Of a stretch of 64,000 nucleotides of DNA, positions 26,216-38,288 are shown piece after piece; the stretch's first letter is position 1, and every line of letters starts with the position of its first letter. Origin of the DNA: Tritrichomonas musculus (lineage: Eukaryota > Parabasalia > Tritrichomonadida > Tritrichomonadidae); assembly GCA_039105265.1 (NCBI GenBank), contig JAPFFF010000002.1:8060001-8124000 (forward strand), read 5' to 3'. The position numbers and the translations under genes are program-made. Under the pieces are notes generated by a model. It did no database searches, was not told the DNA's origin, and saw nothing but the letters and a program-made list of their open reading frames with translations.

Positions 26216-26220
26216 GATAC
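26216..26220. repeat. Target site duplication GATAC, right copy
   Basis: Perfect partner of the GATAC at 3802-3806. The next base differs on the two sides, so the duplication is 5 bp. Confidence 0.85.
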
Positions 26221-26256
26221 TCATTTTTGTTTTAATGATTTAGTTTGCCCATTTGA

Positions 26257-27090
26257 ATTAGATATTCTTCATCAAATAGTATTACTTTTGACGGTTGGTC
26301 ATCCCAAAATGGGAATCCATATTTAGGAATTACAATAAGAACCTTAATTGATTATGAATTCAAAGATTATTTTTTAAATTTAGTTGAATTGTCTTTGGAA
26401 GATGCAGCTAATATTTCAACGAAAGTTTTTTTTTCTTTAATGGAATATGGATTAGATTTACAAAAAATTACATCATGTACAACCGATAATTGCGCAACAA
26501 TGCAAGCAGCTGTAAAGGATTTGAATATTGGGCATATTCCATGTGTATGCCATATTTTAAATTTGATATTCAAAGAATTTATTGATAATTGTTTACTCTT
26601 TTGGAATCTCTTTCAAAATATATTGTATGGATAAAAACTGATAAAATCAAAAAAGTTCCATCTTTTGTAATTACAAGGTAGACATCTTTTTGCGATACAA
26701 TTTTAACTTTTTTAGAAACAAAAGAAAGTGTATTAGATTTCTATCTGTTAAATCATTTTAATTCACCATCAGAGAAAGATTGGAATAATTTATTGCATTT
26801 GAAAAATTTGTGTTTTGAATATAAAAGAATAATAGAATTTTATGAGAGTGATTCTTTTTGTGCATCTGGCTTTTTCTTATGCTAAGTTGATATATTAAAT
26901 GATTAATTTCTTGAATTAGACAAAACTATTTTTAAAAATGCATCAAAAAAGCTAGACAAAAAATAAAAGAATTAAAATTTGAATATCCACATTCTTGGAG
27001 AATAATTGATCCAATGCCATTAATATCAAATCCTTACATCCCATTAAAGAAAATATTAACAGAAGATGAAAAAATATCAATCTAAAGTGG

Positions 27091-27143
<53 letters not shown>

Positions 27144-28100
27144 AAACCATCAGTAGAAAGACCGCCATTTATGGATAAATATTTTCATGATTGAGAAGAA
27201 GAGGAGGAAGAAAATACAGGTATAAATGCTATTTTAAAATCACGAAAATTGAACCATAGTTCAGATGCATTATTTTTAGCGTGAAAAAGGAGAAACAACA
27301 GACAAAGAACTTGTATTAAGCTTTAGCAAAATAGACAGATTTCCAATTTCATAGACAGACTCGTCTAAAACAAGTATTTATGAATTTTCTGATTTTAATA
27401 TCTTTTTGAATTGGAAATAATAAAATTAAAATTTTGTGATATTTTGTATTATTTTATTTATAAATTCAAAGCTTTTTTATCGTTCTCTTTGAAAATCATA
27501 AAATTCTTTGAAATTTTTATATAAATATAATTGAATTTTAATGAAACTTTTTGAAGTGGAAACTTTTGTCTCTTGTCATGACAAAAATTTATCATTCAAT
27601 TTTGAATGGTTTACATAGACAAGTTTTGTCTAAACTTGTCTAGACAAAAGTGAATATGTCTTAGGCCATTTTTACATTCAATTTTTAATTAAAAATCGTA
27701 ATATTGATAAATACACTTGATTTTATTTAATAATTACAAAATCAATGTAATATATAATACTTTTAATACTTTTAAGCAATTTTTTTTTTCATATTTTTAA
27801 CTCCCGCTTTTTGAGTATGAGACAAATTTCGAGACAAAAGTTGATTTCATGATTGTACGTTAGAGACAAATGAAAATGCTTTCTTGCATATGTAACATTC
27901 GATATTTTAGGAATTGTCATTACATCTGTTGCTTCTGAGCGTTCTTTTACTAAAGGACGACTTATTATTAATGATCAAAGGACCAGAATAACAGCAGATC
28001 ACGCAAAGCAACAGATGATTATTTAAATTAATAAAAATACTGCAAAAAAAGCTCTTTCGAGAACCAATATATATGAATTAATATCATCAAATAATAAATA
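26257..28100 (+). pseudogene. hAT-family transposase, decayed
   Basis: Pieces of one hAT transposase lie in order on the plus strand. 26257-26634 encodes FDGWSSQNGNPYLGITI, TTDNCATMQAAV and GHIPCVCHILNLIF, matching the hAT catalytic core (S/T-x-D-x-W-T-S..., TDNAxNM, C..H-x-LNL). 26640-27085 is a frameshifted middle part (DPMPLISNPYIPL). 27142-27330 holds another fragment. 27911-28100 encodes SVASERSFTKGRLIINDQR, the C-terminal hAT dimerisation signature. Frameshifts, stops and a 51-base A run break it. No hAT terminal repeats or 8-bp duplication could be identified. The Maverick abuts its 5' side. Confidence 0.8.
27091..27141. repeat. Homopolymer A51 tract
   Basis: Fifty-one consecutive A within the decayed hAT gene. 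The length may be an assembly or sequencing approximation. Confidence 0.9.
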
Positions 28101-28751
28101 AATTAAAATTATTTTTTTACAATATTATTATATTTTTAAATATTTACCCCCCCCCCTATAAATAAAACAAACCTATGACTTTTGATAATTTAAAAATATC
28201 CAGTCAATTTCGGGTTTTGTCCGAAATTTAATACCAGGCAAACGGTTTGAAGATATTACGGTTGTTTTCCGGTTAATGGGATCTATACGTTAATGACCGT
28301 TCTTTGCTCTGTGAGGTGAATAAAGTGACATTGACCAGTCGTGACCTGTGCGACCAGAACCCATCACTGTAGAAAATTCCTCTCAATTTTTAAGCTCATT
28401 TCCCTCAAGATTAGAAAGAAAAATTCTTGCTAAATTTGATAATTAAAATGCTTATATTATCAAGATCATATATGTATGATATCAGTCCAAAATTCAGGTA
28501 AATAAATATTTTTACAACTACTACAACAATATTAAAATCAAAAATCTTTGAAATAATAGATCTTTTATCTATTTTGGAAAATAACAATCAATAAATTCTT
28601 TATTTTTATTTTTGTTTATCTTCTTTCATTGTTTCTGTGACGTATATTCATAAAATTTTTGGAAACAAATAATGACACAAATAATTTGAGCAAAACAAAC
28701 TTTTTCAAAGTGAGACATGTTCAATAATTTCTAGCATTTTATTGCATTACA
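28101..28751. other. Non-coding segment between hAT relic and kinase pseudogene
   Basis: Contains a C10 run (28147-28156) and a GC-richer patch at about 28200-28380 (CGGGTTTTGTCCG..., GTGACCTGTGCGACC) with no open frame. No TIR or RNA fold was convincing. The patch may be the 3' non-coding end of the hAT element. Confidence 0.4.
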
Positions 28752-30699
28752 ATGACAAACAAATATGATAAAATTTTAGATCCAAAAGATTTTGAAATGG
28801 AAGAAATCTTTTAAACGGAAAATTCCACATTTTATAAGTCTATTAACTCAAAAGCAAAATTAAAATATATCTTTGAATCATTTTCAGCAAGAATAGACGA
28901 GCTATCTAGAGAAAAACGTCAAGATTTGTGCAGATATATTCAAATCGCATTGAAAGTAAATCACCCGTCTATTTTGAAATTTATTGGATACGTTTTTCAA
29001 AAAACTATATTCGGTATTTTTTACGAATACCCTTCAGAAAACACTTTAAGCAAGTTGATTAAATTTTATGACGAAAAAAAAGTAAATTTTAAAAATAATT
29101 GGAATGACACGAAAGTTTTAATTAATTTGTACGGAATTGCATCAGGAATGTCATATTTGCACGAACATAATATTATTCATTGTAATTTAACTCCAGAAAA
29201 CATATTTCTTGATAAAAACAACTATCCCAAAATTTATAATTTACGCATCTCAAAAGAAGTAACTGCAAATTCAAAGAAAAATATTGAAATCAGAGGAACT
29301 AATCATTACTTAGCACCAGAAGTACTTGAATCGCTTGAATACAGTGAAAAGAGTGATGTTTACTCTTATTCAATCATAGCATATGACATGTTAAGTAAAA
29401 AAAATATTTTCTGACGATATTGAAGGAAATCAAGGCAAACGCCCTATTATTGATGAAAATATTCCAAAATGCTACAAAGAACTGATTGAACGCTGTTGGT
29501 CTGAAAATCCAAATGACCGTCCAACTTTTTCAGAGATACTGACCGAATTACGAGAAAATAAAGAATTCATCACTGAATCAATTAATTCTTCTGAATATGA
29601 ACGTTATATCAAGCAAATTGATAAATATCGAAAAACATTTAAGCCTCAAAATCTTCATCAAATAGACGAATATTTAGATCTTTTTATTGATCCTAAAGAA
29701 TTCAAATTGAAAGACTTTAGACAGACTGAAAAATTGACATCATCTGATTTATGTAATTCATACGATGTTCAGAAAAAAGGAAGCAAGCTTGATTTCCTTG
29801 CCCGAGTTTACTTGTTTGAAATCAGGTTCTTCATGAGAGACCAAATCGTTAATCTTTGCCGAGAAGTGAACAACATGTTGCAATTGAATCATCCATCAAT
29901 TTTGAAGCTAGTTGGCTTCAGTTTTGATGATTTCGATAACTTACCAAGGCCAGTTGTTATATTTCAAAGTCATAGAAAAACTCTTGCCAAAATAATAAGA
30001 GATGAAAAAGAAAATCTATCTTGGAATGAAACAAAGATATTGATTAATATTTATGGAATTGCAGCTGGAATGGAATATTTGCATCAGCATAACATCGTTC
30101 ATAGAGATTTGAAGGCAGAAAATATTTATCTCGATGAATCATATTATCCAAAAATTGGAGGATTTCATCTTTCAAAAGAAATGAAACGAGAAGAAGATGA
30201 AACGAGTCAACATTTGAAAGGAACGCCAGCATATATCTCACCAGAAACATATTCAAAACACATCTATAATGAGAAGAGTGATGTTTACTCATATTCATTA
30301 ATCATTTATGAACTTTTTTCAAAACATCGTGCTTATGAAGAATATGACAATGTTGAATATCTTTCACGAGATATTAATGAAGAACACAAACGACCTACTA
30401 TTGACGAAAACATTCCAAAATGCTACAAAGAACTTATTGAACGATGTTGGTCAGAAAATCCAAAAGATCGTCCAACATTTTCATCTATTTTAAAAGAACT
30501 TCGAACAAATAACGAATTTATCAATGATTCTATTGATTCAAGTGAATATGAACAATATATCAAACATATTGAAGAATATCCTATAACATTTGAACAAGAC
30601 AGGAGGAATAGTCAGCTTGATGATATTATGAAAACAGAGGAGATGCATTTTATAAATATGCAATTATGGCAAACAATATATATGCCATTCGATAGATAA
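28752..30699 (+). pseudogene. Tandem TKL-like kinase gene with stop and frameshift
   Basis: From the ATG at 28752, an in-frame TAA sits at codon 21 (28812-28814) and an A8 homopolymer (about 29397-29404) shifts the frame before the TGA at 29412-29414; the second frame then runs from 29415 to 30699. Joined conceptually it would be two kinase-like domains. Domain 1 has HCNLTPEN instead of HRD and no DFG, so it is a pseudokinase. Domain 2 has HRDLKAEN but KIGGFHL where DFG should be, and the characteristic IERCWSENPKDRPTF. The 3' end is short and unlike the neighbour gene. Either a pseudogene or, if the A8 count is wrong, a gene with only the early stop. Confidence 0.7.
30028..30595 (+). repeat. 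568-bp kinase block duplicated at 32988-33555
   Basis: The two blocks lie 2,960 bp apart in direct orientation and differ at about four positions by eye, then diverge abruptly on both sides. The flanking kinase sequence is much less similar, which suggests gene conversion or a recent segmental copy. Confidence 0.85.
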
Positions 30700-32363
30700 T
30701 TAATGCACTAACTAATATATTCTCTTAAATTTGTTATAACTAGCCTACCTTTCGAAAAAATGAGGTGACAAATTCAATTTTTTAGATACCCTTTTTCGTG
30801 ATCTGGCAGTGACTGATTTAAAAGAAATAGAAAATAAGTATTAATATCCTAAGTTGTTTTTAGATCATTGATCGGAAACTAATAAATCAATGTTGATCAT
30901 ATGAAAACGAAAAAACATCAATTTTTTCACAAAACTTCAAACGCAAAAAAAAATTTACAGATCACCCGGTATCGAGATTTTTTAAGCATTGATAAGACAT
31001 AACATGTTCATAATAAAAATATTATGAATTTGTGAATTTTTTTTCTAGATAAAAAATTTAAGCCATTTTAATTTTGCTTAATTTTCGTTTTTTTGACACT
31101 TTGATCCAAAAAAATGATGTGAATCTTTTTTTATGTAAGTATTTAAGTAAAAATAAAAAATAAAATAAATTTGTTAAATAATATATTTTAAATAGCAAAA
31201 ATATTTTCTGGCGAAACTAAAAGCCATTTTGTTTAAGCGTTTGAATATTAAATTAAATTGATTTTCCAATTCATTGCAAATAGCAAATCTTACTTTTTTG
31301 ATAAATATGTATGTTTTAATAATTTTTTTGTTATATAAATTATAATTATATCAAAAGATTTTAAAATTTTCCAAGATATTTGTGTTTAATTTGAAAAATA
31401 CGTTAAATATAAAATAAACGTACATTTTGATCATATTTTGGATCATATTAAATTTTTTGCAGAAAGAATTGAATCATTAATATATTATATTAATTTTATA
31501 TCTATTATAATTTATAAATTCATGTTTTAATTTAAAAATTTCTCCTGTAATTTTGGAAAATTTACATTTTAAAATATTCTGTATCTCTGAAAAAGTTTTT
31601 TAAAACTAAAGTTTTCCTCAAAAATTCTCTAAAGATTTATTATAGAAGTTTTTTATATGAATATCTATCATTTTAATAAGTGGTATAATTAAAATAATAT
31701 TAAATTTTTATTCATTCTACATTTATTGATTGAGATATATGAAATGCATAATTATTTGCATGCTTTTTATTTTGAACAGCTAAACTTTTTGCTACACTTA
31801 ATTTATTTTACAATATTTTATTATATGGTTTTCTCTTTTTTATGTAATCTTTAATACAATGTATCAAATAAAAATATGATAGCATTAAGCTTTTGATATT
31901 CGAAATCTATGTTTACAACATCAAATTATTCAAAAATAATTATTGAATAAATCGAAACGAATCAAAAATATTCTTTTTTGAAGAACTTATTGCCTATTTA
32001 ATTTTTTAGATAATTTTAATAATATTAAATTCAAATATTCTGATATATTGAAAATATGAATAGAATATGATCGTTTAATATATAGCTTTATAAATAACTG
32101 ATTTTTTTATGTTATTCTATATAATATTCTTTTTTAAAAAGCATATTTATGGATTTAATATTTATTACATGATTAAATATTTATGTAACTCAATACCGGG
32201 TGAAAATTATAAAAAGATATTTAAGAAAAATATTACCAAAAAAATTGTTTTGGCAATATTTCAAAGAATATTTAAAATTAAACTATTTTGAAATATTATT
32301 TCATCTAGTTATATTAATATTATTATTAATTTTTTAATAATATTCAAGTATCTTCAAACGGTC
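30700..32363. other. AT-rich intergenic, 1.66 kb
   Basis: Very AT-rich, with no coding frame I believe and no repeat structure noticed. The sequence AAACGGTCATGA just at its right end occurs in similar form (AAACGGTCATGC) at about 38803-38814. Confidence 0.5.
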
Positions 32364-35300
32364 ATGAAATCACATCATATATTGCCAACCTATTTTCTCA
32401 AAATTGAAGGACTAAATCTTCATAAAAAGTGTATATTTATATTCATAAATAAGTATAAAATGCTGTGGCAAAATATTTATCCAAACCCTTCAGCAAATTC
32501 GTTTTTCATCTCCTCTATGAAAACCAACCTTTCAACTTTCAGTGATTATGTTATTAATTTTAAAATGGAAAGCATTTATTCAACTAATACGAGAAATATT
32601 TCATTGAAAAATGAATATTTCGATATGAAAGGATTTGTATACATTTCTGAAAAAGAAGAGAATGAAGAAAAGAATGAAAATTTTGATGATATAGCAATCA
32701 AAAAATCGAAAATTTGTTTTCTTTTGAGAAAAATACGCAATATTTTAACAGGCAAAATTTGTGTATCTAAAGAATATGTAAAAGATGGAACTCTTTTATA
32801 CAAGTATCATATTATCAATTTCATTCGTTCGTTGAAGATCATGTTGCAATTGAATCATCCGTCAGTATTGAAATGTATTGGATTCTATCCGACTGAATTC
32901 AAGAGCCTCCCAACTGTTATCACTGAATATGCTTCGAATGGAACTTTAGATAAAATGATTAATAAAAAATCAAATCCTGAATGGAACGAAACAAAGATAT
33001 TGATTAATATTTATGGAATTGCAGCTGGAATGGCATATTTGCATCAGCATAACATCGTTCATAGAGATTTGAAGGCAGAAAATATTTATCTCGATGAATC
33101 ATATTATCCAAAAATTGGAGGATTTCATCTTTCAAAAGAAATGAAACGAGAAGAAGATGAAACGAGTCAACATTTGAAAGGAACGCCAGCATATATCTCA
33201 CCAGAAACATATTCAAAACACATCTATAATGAGAAGAGTGATGTTTATTCATATTCATTAATCATTTATGAACTTTTTTCTAAACATCGTGCTTATGAAG
33301 AATATGACAATGTTGAATATCTTTCACGAGATATTAATGAAGAACACAAACGACCTACTATTGACGAAAACATTCCAAAATGCTACAAAGAACTTATTGA
33401 ACGATGTTGGTCAGAAAATCCAAAAGATCGTCCAACATTTTCATCTATTTTAAAAGAACTTCGAACAAATAACGAATTTATCAATGATTCTATTGATTCA
33501 AGTGAATATGAACAATATATCAAACATATTGATGAATATCCTATAACATTTGAACCAGCTGATCTTCACCAAATCGATGAGTATTACATGACTAATATTC
33601 ATCTATTTCCTAGTTTTTCTGATGTCAGCCACTTGAAAGATATTTATGAAACTGAGATGAACAACATATTACCAAATTTGCATATTCTTGATATCAAGAA
33701 CTATTCCAAAGAGAAAAAAATCTTTCAAAATAAGCTTATCAAAATTCATGAAATTAAAGAAGAAGGAACTGGAAATCTTTTTTATTGCAAAGAACCTTAT
33801 TTCGATGAAGTTTGTGAAAATGATGACAAACGTGCAATTCAAAGCGTAATGAATTATTTCTATTTTGAAATAAGTTATAGTTTCTTATTGTCACATCTTT
33901 CTCTTCTGAATTTTGTTGGATACTCGCCAACAAATTATAAAGGCAAGCAAATTCCAATGGCAATTTATCAACATGCTTCACATGGATCATTAAGAGACAT
34001 CATTTTAATCGAAAAAGAGAATGATTTCATTGAAGGTTGGGATGATACAGCAAAATTAATAGCTATTTATGGAATAGCTTCATTTTTATCATATTTGCAT
34101 TCAAAAGGCAATATCCATTTCAATTTAACCCCAGATAACATTTATCTTGATGACTTCTTCTTCCCAAAAATAACAGGAATTATGATTTATCAAAATCAAT
34201 CAGATTTTTTCTATCATTCGAATAAATTGGGCACTATCAAGAATATTATGGACATGTCTTTTTCATCACCAGAAATTATGGAAGGAAATGTTTTTGATAA
34301 ATCTGTTGATATTTATTCATTTGCAATGATTGTGTATTCAATAATATCAAAAGATATTCCGTTTAAAAGGAAAGCTCCATTTTCAATTCAATATGATATT
34401 TTGAATGGTGTGAGACCTGAATTCAAAGATGACTTTCCAATATGTTATCAAAAACTTGTTGAAAAATGTTGGTCTCAAAATCCTAAAGATCGTTTAACAG
34501 CTGATGAAGTTGTTTTTGAACTTAAAACGAATCCTGAATTTGTCACAGAAAACATTGATAAAGAGAAATATTATAATTTCATTAAATTAATTGAAGAATC
34601 ATTAACAAGCAAAGAATCCAATATTGAAGAATTGCTTAAGATGAAAGATTATTCATTTCTAAAAGTACGAATTGGCAAAGAAATACAAAAGAAGAAATTT
34701 TCATTGAACATTGGATCAATCAACTTAGAAAACTTCGAAAAGAAAACTAAAATTGGTGCGGGTTCATTTGGCAATGTTTATAAAGTCCTAGAAAAAGAAA
34801 CAGGCACAATAGATGCAGCGAAAGTTTCTAAATATGACATCAATGAATGTGATGAATCGACAATCATTAATTTTGAAAGAGAAATCCAAATTATTTCTGA
34901 GTTGAATTTCCCATCAATTCTTAAATTTGTTGGTTACAGTCCAATCAACTTTAAGAACAAGTTGAAGCCAGTTGTAATCACCGAATTAGTAACAAATGGA
35001 ACATTGGGTAGCATCATTGATTTAGAAAGAAAGAGTTGTGCAAATCACAATTGGGATGATACTAAAAAATTGATTAACATTTACGGAATTGCGGCAGGAA
35101 TGAAGTATCTTCATCAATTGAACATTGCTCATCGTGATTTGAAGCCAGAAAACATTCTAATGGACGAATTTCTATTCCCCAAAATTGCAGATTTTGGATT
35201 ATCAAAGCATATAACAAACAATAATGATGAAGATAATTCAATTGCTGGTTCAGATTTGAAAGGAACTTATGCTTATTGCGCACCTGAAATATTGAAATAT

Positions 35301-38288
35301 AATAATTACACTTTATTTGGTGATGTTTATGCATTTGGAATCATTGTTTATGAAATAATGACAGATGAAGAACTTTACAAAGGTCTTGATCTATACCAAC
35401 TTTTCAAATTAATAAATGAATGTTATCGTCCAGAATTCAAATATCCTATTGCTGACTGTTATCGTGATCTTATTGAAAGATGTTGGAGTGAAGATTATAA
35501 AAGCAGACCATCATTTGAAGAAATTGTTGAGCTTCTAGAAACAGACAAAAACTTTATTACTGAGAATGTTGATGAAGAAGAATATCTGGACTATGTTTCA
35601 TACATTAAAGAGAGTTTCTCATCCAATGAAACGAAAAAATCTAAACATAAACAATTCAATAAAGTTGAAATGAAAAATAATGATCAAATAAAGAAAGAAG
35701 AAGAAGAAAAATTAAAAGAAAATCCATTTCATGATTTCTTTTTGGATTTGTCGAAATTTGAACGAGAAAAAATCATCAGCAAAAGTGACTATTCGAAGTT
35801 GTATAAAGTGAAAGATAAAAGAACGAATATCGTTTATCAAGGAGAAATATCAATATTCGAAGTTAATAATGTTTCTAATGAAGAAATGAGTTGTTTTGTT
35901 AATGAACTTAAAATTATCACACAAATGGATCATCCAACATTCTTGAAATTGATTGGATACAGTCCAATTGATTTCAAAAATAATCCAAATCCAACAATCA
36001 TCAGCGAACTTTGCCTGAACAACACATTGAAGGACATTTTTGATCTTGAAAAGAAAATAAAAAAGGTTCGAGGTTGGGATGACACTAAAAAATTGATCAA
36101 TTTGTATGGAATTGCATCTGGAATGTCATATTTGCATTCACATGAAATTCTTCATCGAAACTTGAGAATGGAGAACGTTTTCCTTGATGATTATTTGTTT
36201 CCAAAGATTGGCAATTTTGGATTGTTGACGAGATTTTTGAATCTTGACATGATGTCACATCAATCAATGACAGGACTGAAATGCACTCCAATTTATTTAT
36301 CACCTGAAGTTCTGCAAACCAAAAGTTATTCGAAAGCTAGCGATGTTTACTCTTTTGCATTCATTGTTTATCAAGTCGTTACTGGTGAAGTTCCATTTAG
36401 TAATTTGAGCAGCTCTCATAAGGTCTTCAATGAAGTTGTTTTGAAAGGTGAAAGACCTCGGATTAAGGAAACAGTTCCTAATGTTTATAAAGAATTGATT
36501 AAAAAATGCTGGTCGGAAGATCCAAATGAAAGGCCAACATTTGAAGAGATTTCAACCCTTTTGAAAACAAATACAGAATTCATCACTGATGAAATAAACA
36601 AAGAAGATTTCATTAAGTACATAAAAGAAATTGAACAGAAACTAGAAAAAGATAAATGCAAATCAATTTCAGAAGAAAAAACACAAAAGATAGATGAAAA
36701 TGATAATAATAATTCAACTAATTCAATAGAAAAATCACAAAAAGTTGAAGAAGACAACAATGAATCATCAAATACAAAAGAAAACACACAAAAAGTAGAA
36801 GAAAATGATATTAATTCAACAAATTCATTCGAAATATCACAAAAAATTGAAGAATGCAACAATGAAGCATCAAATACTGATACTGGAAATTTTGAAGAAT
36901 GCGCCATTCAATTACTTAATGATGACGATGAAAGTCCACAGAAAGCTCAAGAAGTGATTTATGAAGAACCAGAAAAAGACTCAGATATAATTGAAGAATG
37001 CATATCATCCAAAAACTCTAAGGAATTAATGAGTCATTTGAAAAATAGCAGTGACTTTGAGAAGGCATCAACTGTTTTTGATCGATGTTTTCATTTATCG
37101 AAAGACTTTTTCATTGAGCTTTGTCAAGAAGGAATAACGAACAACAACGCCGTTGCACATCACAAATACGCTTTATATTTAATTTATCAGCAGAAGAAGT
37201 ACGATGAAGCAATTCCACATCTGAAAGAGTCAATTAGACAAGGATTCACACGTTCGTACTTTTCACTTTCACGACTTCTTCAATCACATTATCATAATGA
37301 TAAGCACGCATTTAAAGTAGCATTTGAAGGCATGAAAAAAGGCGACAAATATTGTCAATGCTTGTTTGGCTACTTCACTGCTAAAGGAATTGGAACATCG
37401 AAAGATCACAGCAAAGGAGTTGAAGCGATGCTGAAGAGTGAATTCAACGATTTCTATGAAAATTTGCCAACTGACATTGCAATCTATTTGTCCAAGATTG
37501 AAGGACGCGAGGAAGAGTCCTTCAAATGGTTTGAACGAGCATTCGAAAAGCATCAAACAAAAGAAACAATCAACAATTACGGAGTTTGTTTCTTGAGAGG
37601 ATTTGGAACTGAAAGAAATCACGAAAAAGCATTCGAAATCTTCAAACTTGGAGAGGCTCAAAATGACTGTATTTCAATGTATCACATCGGATTCATTCTT
37701 GAAGGAAAAGAGCCAATTAAATCATTAGAATATTATAAAAAAGCTGCTCAGAAAGGATTCGTTCCTGCTCAATTGAAATATTCGTTTCTGAGGAAAGAAA
37801 AAGATGCTGAAGAATCGATGAAATTCTGCAAACTCGCAGCCGACCAAAATGACTCTGAATCACAATTTGTATTTGGTTTCATTAATGAAGATAAAGATCC
37901 AGATGTTTCTATTGAATATCACAAACGAGCTGCAAATAACGATAATGTTAAATCACTCGAAATTTTGAGTAAAAGATATTCGTTGGAAAGCGATTCTGAA
38001 AATACGCATAAATACATGAACAAATTGATTTTGAGAGGAAATTCAAAAGTTCCCATTGAATACGCAATTGGCCTTTACAAATCGAAGCACTACAAGCAAG
38101 CATACGGTTATTTTGAAAATATTTCTAAAACAAATAATCCTATCGCTATGTATTATTTGGCAGTTATGCATTATTATGGCTTGGGATGCGGCGAAGATCG
38201 ACATAAGACATACGAAATGATGGCCGAGCTATCGAAGAAAGGAATTGATAAAGCAACAGAATTTCTTGAAGAGAAATTTAAAAAATAA
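32364..38288 (+). CDS. Four-domain TKL-like kinase with Sel1-like repeats
   Basis: A 1,974-aa frame; the true start may be a later Met (codon 33 or 52, the latter just after TTCATCTCCTCT). Four kinase-like domains follow each other. D1 (~150-390): HRDLKAEN near 233, GGF for DFG. D2 (~470-720): HFNLTPDN near 585, no DFG. D3 (~785-1080): IGAGSFGNVYK, DAAKVSK, HRDLKPEN near 923, IADFGLSK, complete. D4 (~1120-1420): HRNLRMEN near 1264, GNFG for DFG. So only D3 should be catalytic, flanked by pseudokinases. A Glu/Asn/Ser-rich linker with repeated SQKVEE-type units follows, then Sel1/TPR-like repeats (~1570-1974; NNYGVCFLRGFGTERNHEKA). Likely a cytosolic signalling scaffold. Domain 1 shares a near-identical block with the upstream pseudogene. 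Confidence 0.85.
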   Translation: MKSHHILPTYFLKIEGLNLHKKCIFIFINKYKMLWQNIYPNPSANSFFISSMKTNLSTFSDYVINFKMESIYSTNTRNISLKNEYFDMKGFVYISEKEENEEKNENFDDIAIKKSKICFLLRKIRNILTGKICVSKEYVKDGTLLYKYHIINFIRSLKIMLQLNHPSVLKCIGFYPTEFKSLPTVITEYASNGTLDKMINKKSNPEWNETKILINIYGIAAGMAYLHQHNIVHRDLKAENIYLDESYYPKIGGFHLSKEMKREEDETSQHLKGTPAYISPETYSKHIYNEKSDVYSYSLIIYELFSKHRAYEEYDNVEYLSRDINEEHKRPTIDENIPKCYKELIERCWSENPKDRPTFSSILKELRTNNEFINDSIDSSEYEQYIKHIDEYPITFEPADLHQIDEYYMTNIHLFPSFSDVSHLKDIYETEMNNILPNLHILDIKNYSKEKKIFQNKLIKIHEIKEEGTGNLFYCKEPYFDEVCENDDKRAIQSVMNYFYFEISYSFLLSHLSLLNFVGYSPTNYKGKQIPMAIYQHASHGSLRDIILIEKENDFIEGWDDTAKLIAIYGIASFLSYLHSKGNIHFNLTPDNIYLDDFFFPKITGIMIYQNQSDFFYHSNKLGTIKNIMDMSFSSPEIMEGNVFDKSVDIYSFAMIVYSIISKDIPFKRKAPFSIQYDILNGVRPEFKDDFPICYQKLVEKCWSQNPKDRLTADEVVFELKTNPEFVTENIDKEKYYNFIKLIEESLTSKESNIEELLKMKDYSFLKVRIGKEIQKKKFSLNIGSINLENFEKKTKIGAGSFGNVYKVLEKETGTIDAAKVSKYDINECDESTIINFEREIQIISELNFPSILKFVGYSPINFKNKLKPVVITELVTNGTLGSIIDLERKSCANHNWDDTKKLINIYGIAAGMKYLHQLNIAHRDLKPENILMDEFLFPKIADFGLSKHITNNNDEDNSIAGSDLKGTYAYCAPEILKYNNYTLFGDVYAFGIIVYEIMTDEELYKGLDLYQLFKLINECYRPEFKYPIADCYRDLIERCWSEDYKSRPSFEEIVELLETDKNFITENVDEEEYLDYVSYIKESFSSNETKKSKHKQFNKVEMKNNDQIKKEEEEKLKENPFHDFFLDLSKFEREKIISKSDYSKLYKVKDKRTNIVYQGEISIFEVNNVSNEEMSCFVNELKIITQMDHPTFLKLIGYSPIDFKNNPNPTIISELCLNNTLKDIFDLEKKIKKVRGWDDTKKLINLYGIASGMSYLHSHEILHRNLRMENVFLDDYLFPKIGNFGLLTRFLNLDMMSHQSMTGLKCTPIYLSPEVLQTKSYSKASDVYSFAFIVYQVVTGEVPFSNLSSSHKVFNEVVLKGERPRIKETVPNVYKELIKKCWSEDPNERPTFEEISTLLKTNTEFITDEINKEDFIKYIKEIEQKLEKDKCKSISEEKTQKIDENDNNNSTNSIEKSQKVEEDNNESSNTKENTQKVEENDINSTNSFEISQKIEECNNEASNTDTGNFEECAIQLLNDDDESPQKAQEVIYEEPEKDSDIIEECISSKNSKELMSHLKNSSDFEKASTVFDRCFHLSKDFFIELCQEGITNNNAVAHHKYALYLIYQQKKYDEAIPHLKESIRQGFTRSYFSLSRLLQSHYHNDKHAFKVAFEGMKKGDKYCQCLFGYFTAKGIGTSKDHSKGVEAMLKSEFNDFYENLPTDIAIYLSKIEGREEESFKWFERAFEKHQTKETINNYGVCFLRGFGTERNHEKAFEIFKLGEAQNDCISMYHIGFILEGKEPIKSLEYYKKAAQKGFVPAQLKYSFLRKEKDAEESMKFCKLAADQNDSESQFVFGFINEDKDPDVSIEYHKRAANNDNVKSLEILSKRYSLESDSENTHKYMNKLILRGNSKVPIEYAIGLYKSKHYKQAYGYFENISKTNNPIAMYYLAVMHYYGLGCGEDRHKTYEMMAELSKKGIDKATEFLEEKFKK
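32988..33555 (+). repeat. 568-bp kinase block, second copy
   Basis: Partner of 30028-30595. It covers the catalytic half of the first kinase-like domain of the large gene at 32364-38288. Confidence 0.85.
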
